A model generated the notes under the pieces. The model had not been told where the DNA came from. It did not search any database and saw only the letters and a list, made by a program, of their open reading frames with translations. DNA of 64,000 bases, from NCBI RefSeq assembly GCF_034343125.1, contig NZ_CP139957.1, positions 2,226,001-2,290,000 of the forward strand, in the 5' to 3' direction. The translations under genes were made by a program, and so were the position numbers. Shown here one piece after another: positions 46,068 through 55,101 of the stretch. Source of the DNA: Caldicellulosiruptor danielii (GTDB lineage: Bacteria; Bacillota; Thermoanaerobacteria; Caldicellulosiruptorales; Caldicellulosiruptoraceae). Each line of letters starts with the position of its first letter. Positions within the stretch are counted from its first letter, which is position 1.

Positions 46068-46904
46068 TTATTCAAAATACTCCCCAACAAAAACCTCTTC
46101 AGCAGGGCCGGTCATGAAGACTGTACCATCTTCCTGCCACTCTATTTCAAGAGTTCCAAAATAAAGGTGGACATTTGCTTTTCTTTCGGCAAACCCATTT
46201 AAGTTTGCTGCTATCACAGATGCACAAGATCCAGTGCCGCAGGCAAATGTTGCACCTGCTCCTCTTTCCCATGTTCTTACCTTTATATTATTCTTATCAA
46301 TCACCTGAACAAAATTGACATTCGTCTTTCTTGGAAAATCCTTATGCTTTTCTATTTTTGGTCCCAAGCTATAGATATCAACCTTTTCAATATCATCAAC
46401 AAACAAAATAGTGTGCGGAACACCCATCAAAAGAGATGTAATTCTATATTCATTTCCATCTACTAAAATAGATGTATTTATAGCATCACTTTCTGGGTCA
46501 CCTTGCATTGGTATATCTTTTCTTTTAAAGCTGGGTTTTCCCATATTCACTTTAACTTTATCAACAAGTCCATATTCGTTTACAAAAAGCTCAGGCTCAA
46601 TTATACCTGCCAATGTTTCAACTCTGAATTTAGTAGCTTTTACAATTCCTCTTTCATATACATATTTTGCAAAACACCTGATACCATTTCCACACATCTC
46701 AGCTTCAGACCCGTCAGAGTTGATAATCCTCATTCTGATGTCAGCAACATCTGAATTTAATACAAGTAGCAGACCATCTGCACCAACTCCAATGTGTCGA
46801 TGGCACATCCTCTTTGCAAGAGAGTTGTAATCTATATCCTCTTTGCCTCTTGCATCTATTACAATAAAGTCATTGCCAAGCCCGTGCATCTTTGAAAAAA
46901 GCAT
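46068..46904 (-). CDS. dapF: Diaminopimelate epimerase
   Basis: A 278-residue cofactor-free racemase that converts LL- to meso-diaminopimelate for lysine and cell-wall synthesis. The two active-site cysteines are in MCGNGIRCFAKYVYERG (about residue 73) and ATFACGTGSC (about 220). It starts MLFSKMHGLGNDFIVIDARG. It is 31 bases downstream of the UPF0210 gene. Confidence 0.96.
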   Translation of the reverse strand: MLFSKMHGLGNDFIVIDARGKEDIDYNSLAKRMCHRHIGVGADGLLLVLNSDVADIRMRIINSDGSEAEMCGNGIRCFAKYVYERGIVKATKFRVETLAGIIEPELFVNEYGLVDKVKVNMGKPSFKRKDIPMQGDPESDAINTSILVDGNEYRITSLLMGVPHTILFVDDIEKVDIYSLGPKIEKHKDFPRKTNVNFVQVIDKNNIKVRTWERGAGATFACGTGSCASVIAANLNGFAERKANVHLYFGTLEIEWQEDGTVFMTGPAEEVFVGEYFE

Positions 46905-46935
46905 TGACTTGTCAACCCCCTGTCTACATTAAATT

Positions 46936-48293
46936 TCAATTTCTCAGTGAAATAATAGGTGGTGGGACTCTTCCACCTCTATGAATAAGCTTTTGTGGCG
47001 AAAATCTATTCATCTTCATCACCTTTGCTCTTCCCAAAAGCCCACCAAAGTTGACCTCATCGCCTTCTTTTTTGCCATAAGCAGGAATAATTCTTACAGC
47101 TGTTGTCTTGTTGTTATAAACACCAATTGCTATCTCATCTGCAATAAGACCAGATATAACTTCAGCTTCTACATCACCCGGCACAACAATCATGTCAAGC
47201 CCAACAGAACACACACTTGTCATTGCTTCAAGTTTTTCTAAAGAGAGTGCCCCTGCCTCTACTCCCTTTACCATTCCAGAGTCCTCAGAAACAGGAATGA
47301 AAGCACCTGAAAGTCCACCTGTGAAACTTGCCGCCATAGCGCCACCTTTTTTCACAGCATCGTTCAAAAGTGCTAAAGCAAATGTGGTGCCATACCCGCC
47401 AACTTTTTCGACACCTATTTCTTCAAGTATTTCGGCAATACTATCACCAACCTTTGGAGTTGGAGCTAAAGACAAATCAACAATGCCCATTGGGATGTTT
47501 AGCCTTTCTGATGCATATTTTAAAACAAGCTGACCAGCCCTTGTTATTTTAAATGCCATCTTTTTTATTGTCTCATAGACCTCGTCAATTGAAGCATCTT
47601 TTTTTCTTCTAAAGCCCTTTTCACAACACCAGGACCTGAAATTCCAACATTTATTGCGCTATCTCCTTCGCAAGCACCATGAAAAGCCCCTGCCATAAAA
47701 GGATTGTCATCTGGTGCGTTTGCAAACACAACAAATCTTGCGCATCCGAAACTGTTTTTGTCCTTTGTTTTTTGTGCAATATCTTTTATTATAAACCCAA
47801 GATGGGCAATCACATCAAGGTTAATACCCGACCTTGTTGTGCCAACGTCAACCGAAGAACACAGCCTCTCTGTTGATGCCAACGCATCTGGGATAGAAGA
47901 TATAAATTTCTTTGTATTTTCATCATAGCTTTTGTGAACAGCAGCAGAGTAACCACCTATCAAGTCAACCTCAAGTTCTTTAGCAATCTCATCAATGGCT
48001 ACTGCTACCTTTATGAGATCTTCATATGAATAAGAAAAAGTCAAAAGAGAGATAGGTGTTAGCGCAACCCTTCTGTTGACAATTGGAAGTCCAAACATAT
48101 CTTCAATCTCATTTGCCACATTTTTGAGATTCCCCGCATATTTTATAATCTTTTTTCTCATGCTATCAATAAACCTCTGGGGAATGTCAGAGCTACAATC
48201 AAAAAGGCTTATCCCAACTGTGATTGTTCGAATATCCAAATTGCTCTGCTTTACCATATTAATTGTTTCAATTATCTCCTGTGATGTAAACAT
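46936..48293 (-). CDS. UPF0210 (PFL-like, DUF711) protein, apparent single frameshift
   Basis: A protein of about 452 residues in two frames. The first frame starts [20 protein letters not shown] and reaches [16 protein letters not shown]. There an A7 run (47599-47605) takes the place of the eight A needed, and the sequence resumes as [20 protein letters not shown] and [20 protein letters not shown]. Repaired length equals the family norm. UPF0210 genes are regularly paired with a small ACT-domain (UPF0237) gene, as here, but their function is unproven. The single homopolymer break suggests the gene is whole in the organism. Confidence 0.88.
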
Positions 48294-48325
48294 TCTGCTT
48301 TCAACTCCTCAAAAAAGTAAAATTG

Positions 48326-48595
48326 CTATATTCTGTTTAGACTATTGAAAAGGTCTTCGTGCTGCATATTTACATCAACACCTATTTCCTGCCCTTTTTT
48401 TATGAGAAGGTTTTTCAGTTCAGAAAACTTCAGTTTGCATCCTTGTAGGTCAACAAGCATTATCATAGTAAAAAATCCCTGCATAATTGTCTGGCTTATA
48501 TCAAGAATATTTACATTGTTCTGGGCAAGTAAGCTTGAGATTGCCGCAATTATACCAACTTTATCCTTACCAACAACTGTTATTATTGCTCTCAT
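48326..48595 (-). CDS. ACT-domain protein, UPF0237 family
   Basis: An 89-residue protein that is a single ACT domain: MRAIITVVGKDKVGIIAAIS, then VNILDISQTIMQGFFTMIML. ACT domains bind amino acids. ATG 48595 follows GGAGG; the longer frame would overlap the PfkB gene. It always travels with UPF0210, which lies 32 bases downstream, so the two probably form a sensor-effector pair. Confidence 0.93.
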   Translation of the reverse strand: MRAIITVVGKDKVGIIAAISSLLAQNNVNILDISQTIMQGFFTMIMLVDLQGCKLKFSELKNLLIKKGQEIGVDVNMQHEDLFNSLNRI

Positions 48596-48639
48596 GTTTC
48601 TTTTCCTCCAAAAGTTTTTATAATAAAGATTCTTGAATT

Positions 48640-49563
48640 TCAAAGCCATTCTAAAACTTGATTGTACTCAGGAATTGCAGGAATAGCACCTTTTTTGGTT
48701 GCACACAAAGCCCCTGCTATGTTTGCCTTTCTTACAATTTTAATAATTTCATCTTCTGAAAGATTTTCAATTGGCAAAGATTTTGAAATTTCATATAAAA
48801 CCATGCCGACAAAACAGTCTCCACATCCAGTTGTGTCAACCACATCAACCTTTATTGTATCAACAAAATATGACTTTCCCCTAAAGAAAGCCATGCTACC
48901 CTTTTCGCCAAATGTCACAAGAAAAATCTTCACCTTGTCTTTTATTCTATTATAAAAGTCATCTACACTCTTTTCATATAACAAAACCTCTTCCTCAGAC
49001 ATCTTAAGAATATCAACAAAACCATTTTCAACAGGTTCAATCATGGTATCCAAAGCCATTTTTTGGCTATCCCACAGACTACTTCTGTAATTTGGGTCAT
49101 ACGAGATTGTGCTGCCACTTTGTCTTGCAATCTTTAGAAGCTCCAAGGTAGTTTTTTTGTTTTGTTCGTATGTCATTGAAAGAGAACCAAAATGAAATAT
49201 ATCAGCTGACCTTACGATATTCATATCAATATCTTCTACTTTTAGGTAAACATCCGCACCATATTTTCTTGAGAACGAAAAAGACCTCTCACCACTGCTA
49301 TCAAGCTTTACAAACGCAAGTGTTGTGAAATATTCATCTGTCATTTTAACATTTGACACATCAACACCACAGGCAGAAAGGCTATCTAAAATCATTTTGC
49401 CAAACATGTCATTCCCAACTTGCGAGATTAAATAAGACTTCCCGCCAAACTTCGCAATAGCCGCTGCGACATTTGCCGGTGCACCGCCCGGATTTGCTTC
49501 AAACAGGTTATCTTTTACATTTAAAAAATCTATCAGAACTTCACCAAAGCAGACAATTTTCAA
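48640..49563 (-). CDS. PfkB-family sugar kinase (fructokinase-like)
   Basis: A 307-residue ribokinase-fold kinase. N-terminal signature: FGEVLIDF and GGAPANVAAAIAKFGGKSYL. The C-terminal catalytic and anion-hole motif is VVDTTGCGDCFVGMVL with the base Asp at DCF, where most kinases read DTTGAGDAF. The likely substrate is fructose or a related ketose. The start is TTG 49563 after GGGAGG. It is divergent from the Fic gene. Confidence 0.88.
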   Translation of the reverse strand: MKIVCFGEVLIDFLNVKDNLFEANPGGAPANVAAAIAKFGGKSYLISQVGNDMFGKMILDSLSACGVDVSNVKMTDEYFTTLAFVKLDSSGERSFSFSRKYGADVYLKVEDIDMNIVRSADIFHFGSLSMTYEQNKKTTLELLKIARQSGSTISYDPNYRSSLWDSQKMALDTMIEPVENGFVDILKMSEEEVLLYEKSVDDFYNRIKDKVKIFLVTFGEKGSMAFFRGKSYFVDTIKVDVVDTTGCGDCFVGMVLYEISKSLPIENLSEDEIIKIVRKANIAGALCATKKGAIPAIPEYNQVLEWL

Positions 49564-49685
49564 ATTGTAGATTCCTCCCTTATGTTAATTAAATGATAAC
49601 ATTATTATAAAACATTTGCTTCTCGAAAGTGAAGAAAATAAGGTAGAATATTAATATAACTTATTAAATATGAAGAGGGATAATA

Positions 49686-50447
49686 ATGTATAATATTCGT
49701 GAAGATGTAATGGCTTTCCTCAACGTTTTGAGCCAAAAGAAAGAAAAATTAGATTCACTTCGACCTTTACCTGAAAACTCCGTGAAAAGCCTCAAAGAAA
49801 AACTTATTCTTGATTGGACTTATCATTCAAATGCAATAGAAGGTAATACATTGACAATATATGAAACAAAAGTGGTTATAGAAAATGGTATAACAGTTGC
49901 TGGTAAAACGTTAAAAGAACATTTAGAAGTCATTAACCATAAAGAAGCAATTTTGTATTTAGAAGAACTTGTGAAAAACAATACTTCTCTTTCAGAATGG
50001 GTGATAAAATCTATACACAGGCTAATCTTGAAAGGAATTGATGATAAAAACGCTGGCGTATATAGAAAAGAAAATGTTTATATCTCAGGTGCAAGTTTCA
50101 CACCACCTGATTATATACAAGTTCCAATTCTTATGACAAAGTTAGTAGAAAAAATAAACAATTACAATATTCATCCAATTGTTATAGCTTCGGTACTTCA
50201 TGTTGACTTTGTAAAAATACATCCTTTTGTCGACGGGAACGGACGCACAGCAAGACTTTTGATGAACTTAGAGCTTATGAAAAGCGGATATCCTATCGCA
50301 ATAATACCAAAAGAAATACGGGCATATTATTATCAAACCTTAGATAAAGCCTGCACCCAGGAAGACTATAACGATTTCATAATTTTGGTATGTGAAAGAG
50401 TAAACAACACCTTTGACCTGTATTTTGGACTTTTGGGTAAGGTTTAA
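49686..50447 (+). CDS. Fic-domain AMP-transferase, self-inhibited class
   Basis: A 253-residue protein. The active-site motif HPFVDGNGRTARLL is near residue 180 and transfers AMP (or another nucleotide group) to target hydroxyls. An N-terminal inhibitory helix with the motif SNAIEGNTLT near residue 50 fits (S/T)xxxE(G/N), the form in which the inhibitory helix precedes the Fic core. It starts at 49686 after AGAGGG. It is one of very few plus-strand genes here and stands alone. The target cannot be inferred. Confidence 0.93.
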   Translation: MYNIREDVMAFLNVLSQKKEKLDSLRPLPENSVKSLKEKLILDWTYHSNAIEGNTLTIYETKVVIENGITVAGKTLKEHLEVINHKEAILYLEELVKNNTSLSEWVIKSIHRLILKGIDDKNAGVYRKENVYISGASFTPPDYIQVPILMTKLVEKINNYNIHPIVIASVLHVDFVKIHPFVDGNGRTARLLMNLELMKSGYPIAIIPKEIRAYYYQTLDKACTQEDYNDFIILVCERVNNTFDLYFGLLGKV

Positions 50448-50460
50448 AGACATTTGAATA

Positions 50461-50495
50461 AAAAAAGTGGTGCACAGTAACCTCTACTGTGCACC
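50461..50495. terminator. Bidirectional terminator between Fic and speD
   Basis: An 11-base perfect stem (GGTGCACAGTA with TACTGTGCACC). The minus strand ends in ACTTTTTTT, the plus strand in an AT-rich tail. Confidence 0.85.
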
Positions 50496-50686
50496 GAAAA
50501 TATTTTTATTTAAGTAAAGGGGGTCTTTCTGTTAAATATTTTTCCCTTTTTGTATTCTTTCATACATCAAAAATCCCAAAATGTAACATAATTTAAAAGA
50601 CATATCCTCCTTATAGAATTCCCTGTTCCACATCCCTTCAAAACTTTAACACTACCTTCTATACCATCAACAAAAAGGAGGTACTA
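50496..50686 (-). other. 3' region between speD and the terminator
   Basis: A 190-base transcribed spacer. The only ORF with a ribosome-site-like sequence is a 23-codon frame at 50532-50603 (MSFKLCYILGFLMYERIQKG...), but its spacing to AAGGAGG is only 2 bases. I see nothing else. Confidence 0.4.
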
Positions 50687-51061
50687 TTACAGGTTTGCTA
50701 CCTTGACAGGTTGTTCGAACAAACCTCTTTTTACCTCTGTAGTTGTCATGTGGCTTGCTTTGAGCATCTCTGTGATGTAGTTGCAAGCTTGCCATGGGTC
50801 AACCCTCTCACCACATGTGAACACATCTACAGCTGCATACCCAAGTTCTGGCCATGTATGAATTGTCAAATGTGACTCTGAAATTACCACAACCCCGCTC
50901 ACACCCTGTGGTGAAAACTTGTGGAATGCTACCTCTCTTACCTCTGCACCTGCTTTGAGCGCTGACTCAACCATTATCTTCTCAATTAACTCGCGATTGT
51001 TGAGCACTTCTTTGTCACACCCATACAGCTCTGCGATAATGTGCCTGCCCAATGCGTGCAT
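50687..51061 (-). CDS. speD: S-adenosylmethionine decarboxylase proenzyme
   Basis: 124 residues. It makes the aminopropyl donor for spermidine. The self-cleavage site that forms the pyruvoyl group is in [20 protein letters not shown] (Ser of SESH), with the later catalytic Cys in [15 protein letters not shown] 51061 ([15 protein letters not shown]) follows AAGGAGG by 8 bases and gives the usual length for the short bacterial class; the longer frame to 51097 is disfavoured. Confidence 0.95.
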   Translation of the reverse strand: MHALGRHIIAELYGCDKEVLNNRELIEKIMVESALKAGAEVREVAFHKFSPQGVSGVVVISESHLTIHTWPELGYAAVDVFTCGERVDPWQACNYITEMLKASHMTTTEVKRGLFEQPVKVANL

Positions 51062-51109
51062 CTTCTCTACCTCCTTCTTGGAATTTACTCTTTTCAAGTA
51101 ACAGAATTT

Positions 51110-51137
51110 ATTTTAGCAAAATTTTTTTAAAAGTCAA
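51110..51137 (-). promoter_or_regulatory. Promoter of speD
   Basis: TTGACT (51137-51132), a 16-base spacer and TAAAAT (51115-51110) with an extended -10 TGC. Confidence 0.75.
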
Positions 51138-51245
51138 TATATTTTTTTAAAAAATATCATTTTCCTTTAAATTTTTAAATTAGCCCTCATTTTCTTATTA
51201 AATTCTTTGTTTTTCTCTTTCTTATGCTATTATATGCGTGAAAAC

Positions 51246-52046
51246 TTAAAAATGGACATTGAATACTTTTTCGATTGCTTCAGCAAATCCGCTATCATCG
51301 CTCTTTGACACAACAAAGTCAGAAGCCTTCTTTAAAGCTTCAACTGCATTGTCAACCGCAATTCCTATCCCTGCATATTCAATCATTGAAATATCATTGT
51401 CACCATCACCAATTGCCATAACTTCTTCTCTTTTTAAACCATAGTACTCTGTCAAAAACTTCAGAGCATTACCTTTTGACACGTTTATATCTGTAAATTC
51501 CAAAAAGAAGGGCTTTGAAAACATTATGTTAAACTTCTTTGAAAAATCCTTGGGAAGCCTTTCTTTTAAAGCTTTTAGTCTCTCATGCTCCTCAAAAAAC
51601 AAAACCTTTGTAACAGGCCTGTCTATAAATTCAAGAAGGTTTTCAACCTTGTGGGGCTCAAGTTTTGTAAGGTTCTTGTAATACTCTGTCTTTTCGTTCA
51701 TCACTTCAACATACCATATATTTTCAATGTAAATGTGAACATGAATGCCTTCATCTTTGGCAAGCATTACAAGTTCTTTTGCATCCTCTGGCTTAATTTC
51801 ACAGCCATAAAGCTTTTTGTCATTTTTCGGGTTATAAACAAGTGCGCCCTGGTAAGTTATCATTGGGTAAAAATTTTGAAGGTCATATGCTACCTTTTTC
51901 ACAGACGGATAAGGTCTTCCTGATGCTAATATCAAAATTACGCCGTTCTGTTTTAAAAACTCAATGGCCTTGAGATTTTTTTCAGTGATTGTCAAATCCT
52001 TTGAGAAAAGTGTATCGTCAAGGTCTGTTGCAACAAGCTTTATCAT
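51246..52046 (-). CDS. HAD-superfamily Cof-type hydrolase
   Basis: About 266 residues. HAD motif I is DLDDTLFSKD at the N terminus, and motifs III/IV appear in NVSKGNALKFL and IGDGDNDISMIEYAG. The C2-type cap lies between. Such enzymes dephosphorylate sugar phosphates or flavin precursors, and the substrate here is unknown. ATG 52046 (MIKLVATDL) follows AAGGAGA and is preferred to an upstream start with no family match. Confidence 0.9.
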   Translation of the reverse strand: MIKLVATDLDDTLFSKDLTITEKNLKAIEFLKQNGVILILASGRPYPSVKKVAYDLQNFYPMITYQGALVYNPKNDKKLYGCEIKPEDAKELVMLAKDEGIHVHIYIENIWYVEVMNEKTEYYKNLTKLEPHKVENLLEFIDRPVTKVLFFEEHERLKALKERLPKDFSKKFNIMFSKPFFLEFTDINVSKGNALKFLTEYYGLKREEVMAIGDGDNDISMIEYAGIGIAVDNAVEALKKASDFVVSKSDDSGFAEAIEKVFNVHF

Positions 52047-52169
52047 CTCTATGCTTTCTCCTTTCTCTTTCTTGAACATAAAATATAAAAAACGGTTTGG
52101 ACATTGAAACCTAAAATAATATGCCCAGGTATCAATATCCAAACCACTGACATTTTTAAAAGCTATTGC

Positions 52170-53444
52170 TTACTTTTGATGAACAAATATCACATTTCCT
52201 GTCATAAGTTTTGGATAAAAGTAAGTAGACTTTTGAGGCATCTTTTCGCCGCTCAAAGACACTTCTTTCAGTTCTTCGACAAGTGTTGGGTTTAGAATAA
52301 ATCCATATTTAGCTCCATTATTTACAATTTCAATCAATTCCCTCTCCGACTTTGTGTATTTTATATTTCTCTGATGCAATATATCTTCATCTGTAATTTC
52401 CAGTATCTTATTTAAAATGAGTTTCTGCAGAACAACAACATCAAGGTTTTTGTAAGCCCTACTTCCTTCTACATCTTTTAAAGCATTTTCGGGGTCTTTT
52501 AGTGTTATTAAATAAAAGTTTTTGTTGTATGTGTACACTAAAAACGCATATTTCTTTTTCTCTTCTAACTTTCTCTTCAGAACCTCGTACTCTCCAGTTT
52601 CAATGTCAAAATAGATTTTTAATTTTTCCATGAAAATATCTTCTTCAACGCTTGAGGAAATAACAATCCTGTGTGTTGGCAAAATCACAATTCCCTCATC
52701 TTCTATGGCAGTGAGTGTTATCATTATGTAGTTATAATCTGCATCTTCTCTTGCGCCTTCCTTTTGCTGCATCTCTTTTTTGAACTCAAGGGCAGTTTCA
52801 TACCTGTGATGACCATCTGCTATGAATATCTTCTTGTCTTTAAATAGCTTTTCTAAATTATCTATGATATCCCTATCGGAGACAACCCACATTTTTTCAT
52901 ATGTGCCAATACCATTGTAAGCAACATCTTCTTTTCTTGATTTAATTAGGTCCAAAATGCTCTTTACATCCTTCGTCTTGTCCTCATAAAGCCCAAATAT
53001 GCTGCTTATATTTGCTCTTGTGTACCTCAAAAGCTCAAGCCTTTCCTGTTTTGGCTTTGAAAGTGTAAACTCGTGAGGAATTACAATCCCCTTTTCAAAC
53101 TCGACAATTTCTAAAAGTACAATTAGACCTGTTCTTTTATACTTCTTTCCCTCAACTTCAAACTCCTGTTCAATGATATATACACTCTCCTGTGGGTCAA
53201 ACTTCAATATACCATTTTGAATCCAGCTATTTAGATACTCTTTTGCACGTGTAAACTTGTTATTAGCTTCATTATCACCTTTAAACTCTTTTCCAAACTC
53301 CACTCTTATGATGTTATATTCGCTTCTGTTATAAAGCTCTTCTCTCTCAGCCTCAGAAATTATGTCATAAGGCGGACAGATACACCTGTCAAGCTCAACT
53401 TCAGAAGAGTATCTCAGACCTCTAAAACCCTTGATGTTTGCCAT
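52170..53444 (-). CDS. DUF1015 family protein
   Basis: A 424-residue protein opening MANIKGFRGLRYSSEVELDR, then CPPYDIISEAEREELYNRSE, and later FIADGHHRYETALEF, all typical of DUF1015. Its molecular function is not established. It commonly sits beside serA and a class V aminotransferase, as here, which suggests a role linked to serine metabolism. It follows serA by 57 bases. Confidence 0.92.
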   Translation of the reverse strand: MANIKGFRGLRYSSEVELDRCICPPYDIISEAEREELYNRSEYNIIRVEFGKEFKGDNEANNKFTRAKEYLNSWIQNGILKFDPQESVYIIEQEFEVEGKKYKRTGLIVLLEIVEFEKGIVIPHEFTLSKPKQERLELLRYTRANISSIFGLYEDKTKDVKSILDLIKSRKEDVAYNGIGTYEKMWVVSDRDIIDNLEKLFKDKKIFIADGHHRYETALEFKKEMQQKEGAREDADYNYIMITLTAIEDEGIVILPTHRIVISSSVEEDIFMEKLKIYFDIETGEYEVLKRKLEEKKKYAFLVYTYNKNFYLITLKDPENALKDVEGSRAYKNLDVVVLQKLILNKILEITDEDILHQRNIKYTKSERELIEIVNNGAKYGFILNPTLVEELKEVSLSGEKMPQKSTYFYPKLMTGNVIFVHQK

Positions 53445-53501
53445 ATTATACCATAACCCTTTCTATTTTGTAATTTTGTATGGCTTTTTAATGTGCAAAT
53501 C

Positions 53502-55097
53502 TTACAGCTTTGCCATTGTGACTCTCAAAATTCCATCTGTGTTTTTAAGTTTTTCCACAGCCTCATCAGGCAAAGCACCGTCAACCTCGCATACCATAAC
53601 AGCTTTTTCACCTTTTTTGTTGCGAGAAACCTGCATTGTAGCAATGTTAATACCATACTCCCCAACAATGGTACCAATTTTGCCAATCATGCCTGGTTTA
53701 TCTATGTTTTGGATAAGGAGCATGTATTTTTCTGGCTTGAAATCAACCTTGTAGCCAAAGAAATCTATGATTCTACCCTCGTTGTTGTAAACTGTTCCAG
53801 AAAGCTCTAAAACTTTCTCGCTGGTGGTAAACCTTGCGGTTATCATATTCTTGAACTTTCCACTCTCTTCTTTTTTGCTTTCAATCACTTCAATTCCCTG
53901 TTCTTTTGCCAAAAGCTGTGAATTTACATAGTTGACAGTATCCTGTACCGAAAATTCAAGATAACCTTTCAAAAGCGCACGTGTTAGCCATGTTGTTGCT
54001 TTCTCATCTATCTGGCCGCTGTACACAATTTCTATCTTATTAGCAAAAGCTCTCTCCGCTTGAATAAAAATCTTGCCCATTGCCTCAGCAAGCTCTAAAT
54101 ATGGCATAATCTCTTCAAGCTTTTCCTTTTCAAATGCGGGAAGATTGACAGCATTTTTAGCAATACCGCCTTTTAAAACCGCCGCAACCTCTTTTGCAAC
54201 AGACACAGCAACATTTACCTGTGCTTCCTGTGTCGAAGCTCCGAGATGAGGTGTGATTACCACATTGTCAAGCTCTAAAAGCGGGTTATAGAAGTCTTGT
54301 TTTTCAAGCTCAAAATTAGGTTCTTTTTCAAGGACGTCAAGTGCCGCTGCTGCGACTATGCCCTCTTTTATCGCATTGTAAAGGTGGTTTTCGTTTATAA
54401 CACCGCCGCGCGCACAGTTCACAATCCTGACACCTTTTTTCATCTTTTTAAACTCTTTCTCCGAAATGAGGTTGTACGTCTCTTTTGTCTTTGGTGTGTG
54501 GATGGTAATCAGGTCTGACTCTTTTAAAAGAGTGTCAAAGTCAACCTTTTCAACCCCGTATTTTCTGAACTTTTCGTCAGAAACGTATGGGTCGTATGCA
54601 ATAACTCTCATCCCGCAAGCTTTGAGACGCTCTGCAACAAGTGCTCCAATCTTGCCAAACCCGATTATTCCCGCTGTCTTTTCGTAAAGCTCAACACCTT
54701 TGAACTTGTTTCGTCTGAAATCACCCTGTTTACAAGACATGTACGCCTGTGGGATGTACCTGAATATACTAAATATAAGACCAATTGTGAGCTCGGCAGC
54801 TGCCATAATATTGCCATCTGGAGCATTGACAACAATAATCCCCTGTTTTGTTGCTGCCTCTACATCCACATTGTCAATACCAACACCGGCTCTTGCAATA
54901 ACTTTCAAGTTCTTACCGCACTTTATCATCTCTTCGTTTACTTTTGTTGCGCTTCTGACAATCAGAGCATCATACTCGCCAATTATATTGCAAATCTCCC
55001 CATGCGAAAGCCCAAGCCTTTCATCAACCTCAATTCCTTCATTTTTCAAAATCTCTATACCCTCTTTTGCAATTCTCTCAGTCACCAAAACCTTCAT
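53502..55097 (-). CDS. serA: D-3-phosphoglycerate dehydrogenase
   Basis: A 531-residue long-form SerA, the first step of serine synthesis. The NAD loop is GIIGFGKIGALVAERL; the catalytic Arg is in NCARGGVI, Glu in LDVLEKEP and His in TPHLGAST. An intervening domain and a C-terminal ACT domain (MLLIQNIDKPGMIGKIGTIV) follow, probably for serine feedback. It begins 4 bases after the aminotransferase gene. Confidence 0.96.
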   Translation of the reverse strand: MKVLVTERIAKEGIEILKNEGIEVDERLGLSHGEICNIIGEYDALIVRSATKVNEEMIKCGKNLKVIARAGVGIDNVDVEAATKQGIIVVNAPDGNIMAAAELTIGLIFSIFRYIPQAYMSCKQGDFRRNKFKGVELYEKTAGIIGFGKIGALVAERLKACGMRVIAYDPYVSDEKFRKYGVEKVDFDTLLKESDLITIHTPKTKETYNLISEKEFKKMKKGVRIVNCARGGVINENHLYNAIKEGIVAAAALDVLEKEPNFELEKQDFYNPLLELDNVVITPHLGASTQEAQVNVAVSVAKEVAAVLKGGIAKNAVNLPAFEKEKLEEIMPYLELAEAMGKIFIQAERAFANKIEIVYSGQIDEKATTWLTRALLKGYLEFSVQDTVNYVNSQLLAKEQGIEVIESKKEESGKFKNMITARFTTSEKVLELSGTVYNNEGRIIDFFGYKVDFKPEKYMLLIQNIDKPGMIGKIGTIVGEYGINIATMQVSRNKKGEKAVMVCEVDGALPDEAVEKLKNTDGILRVTMAKL

Positions 55098-55101
55098 TTG
55101 T

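Noticed and set aside
50532-50603. 23-codon ORF after speD with AAGGAGG in front
   Set aside because: The ribosome site is only 2 bases from the ATG, the frame is very short and nothing supports translation; kept only as a remark.
51062-51097. Longer SpeD start at 51097
   Set aside because: AAGGAGG lies inside that extension, 8 bases before ATG 51061, which gives the normal family length.
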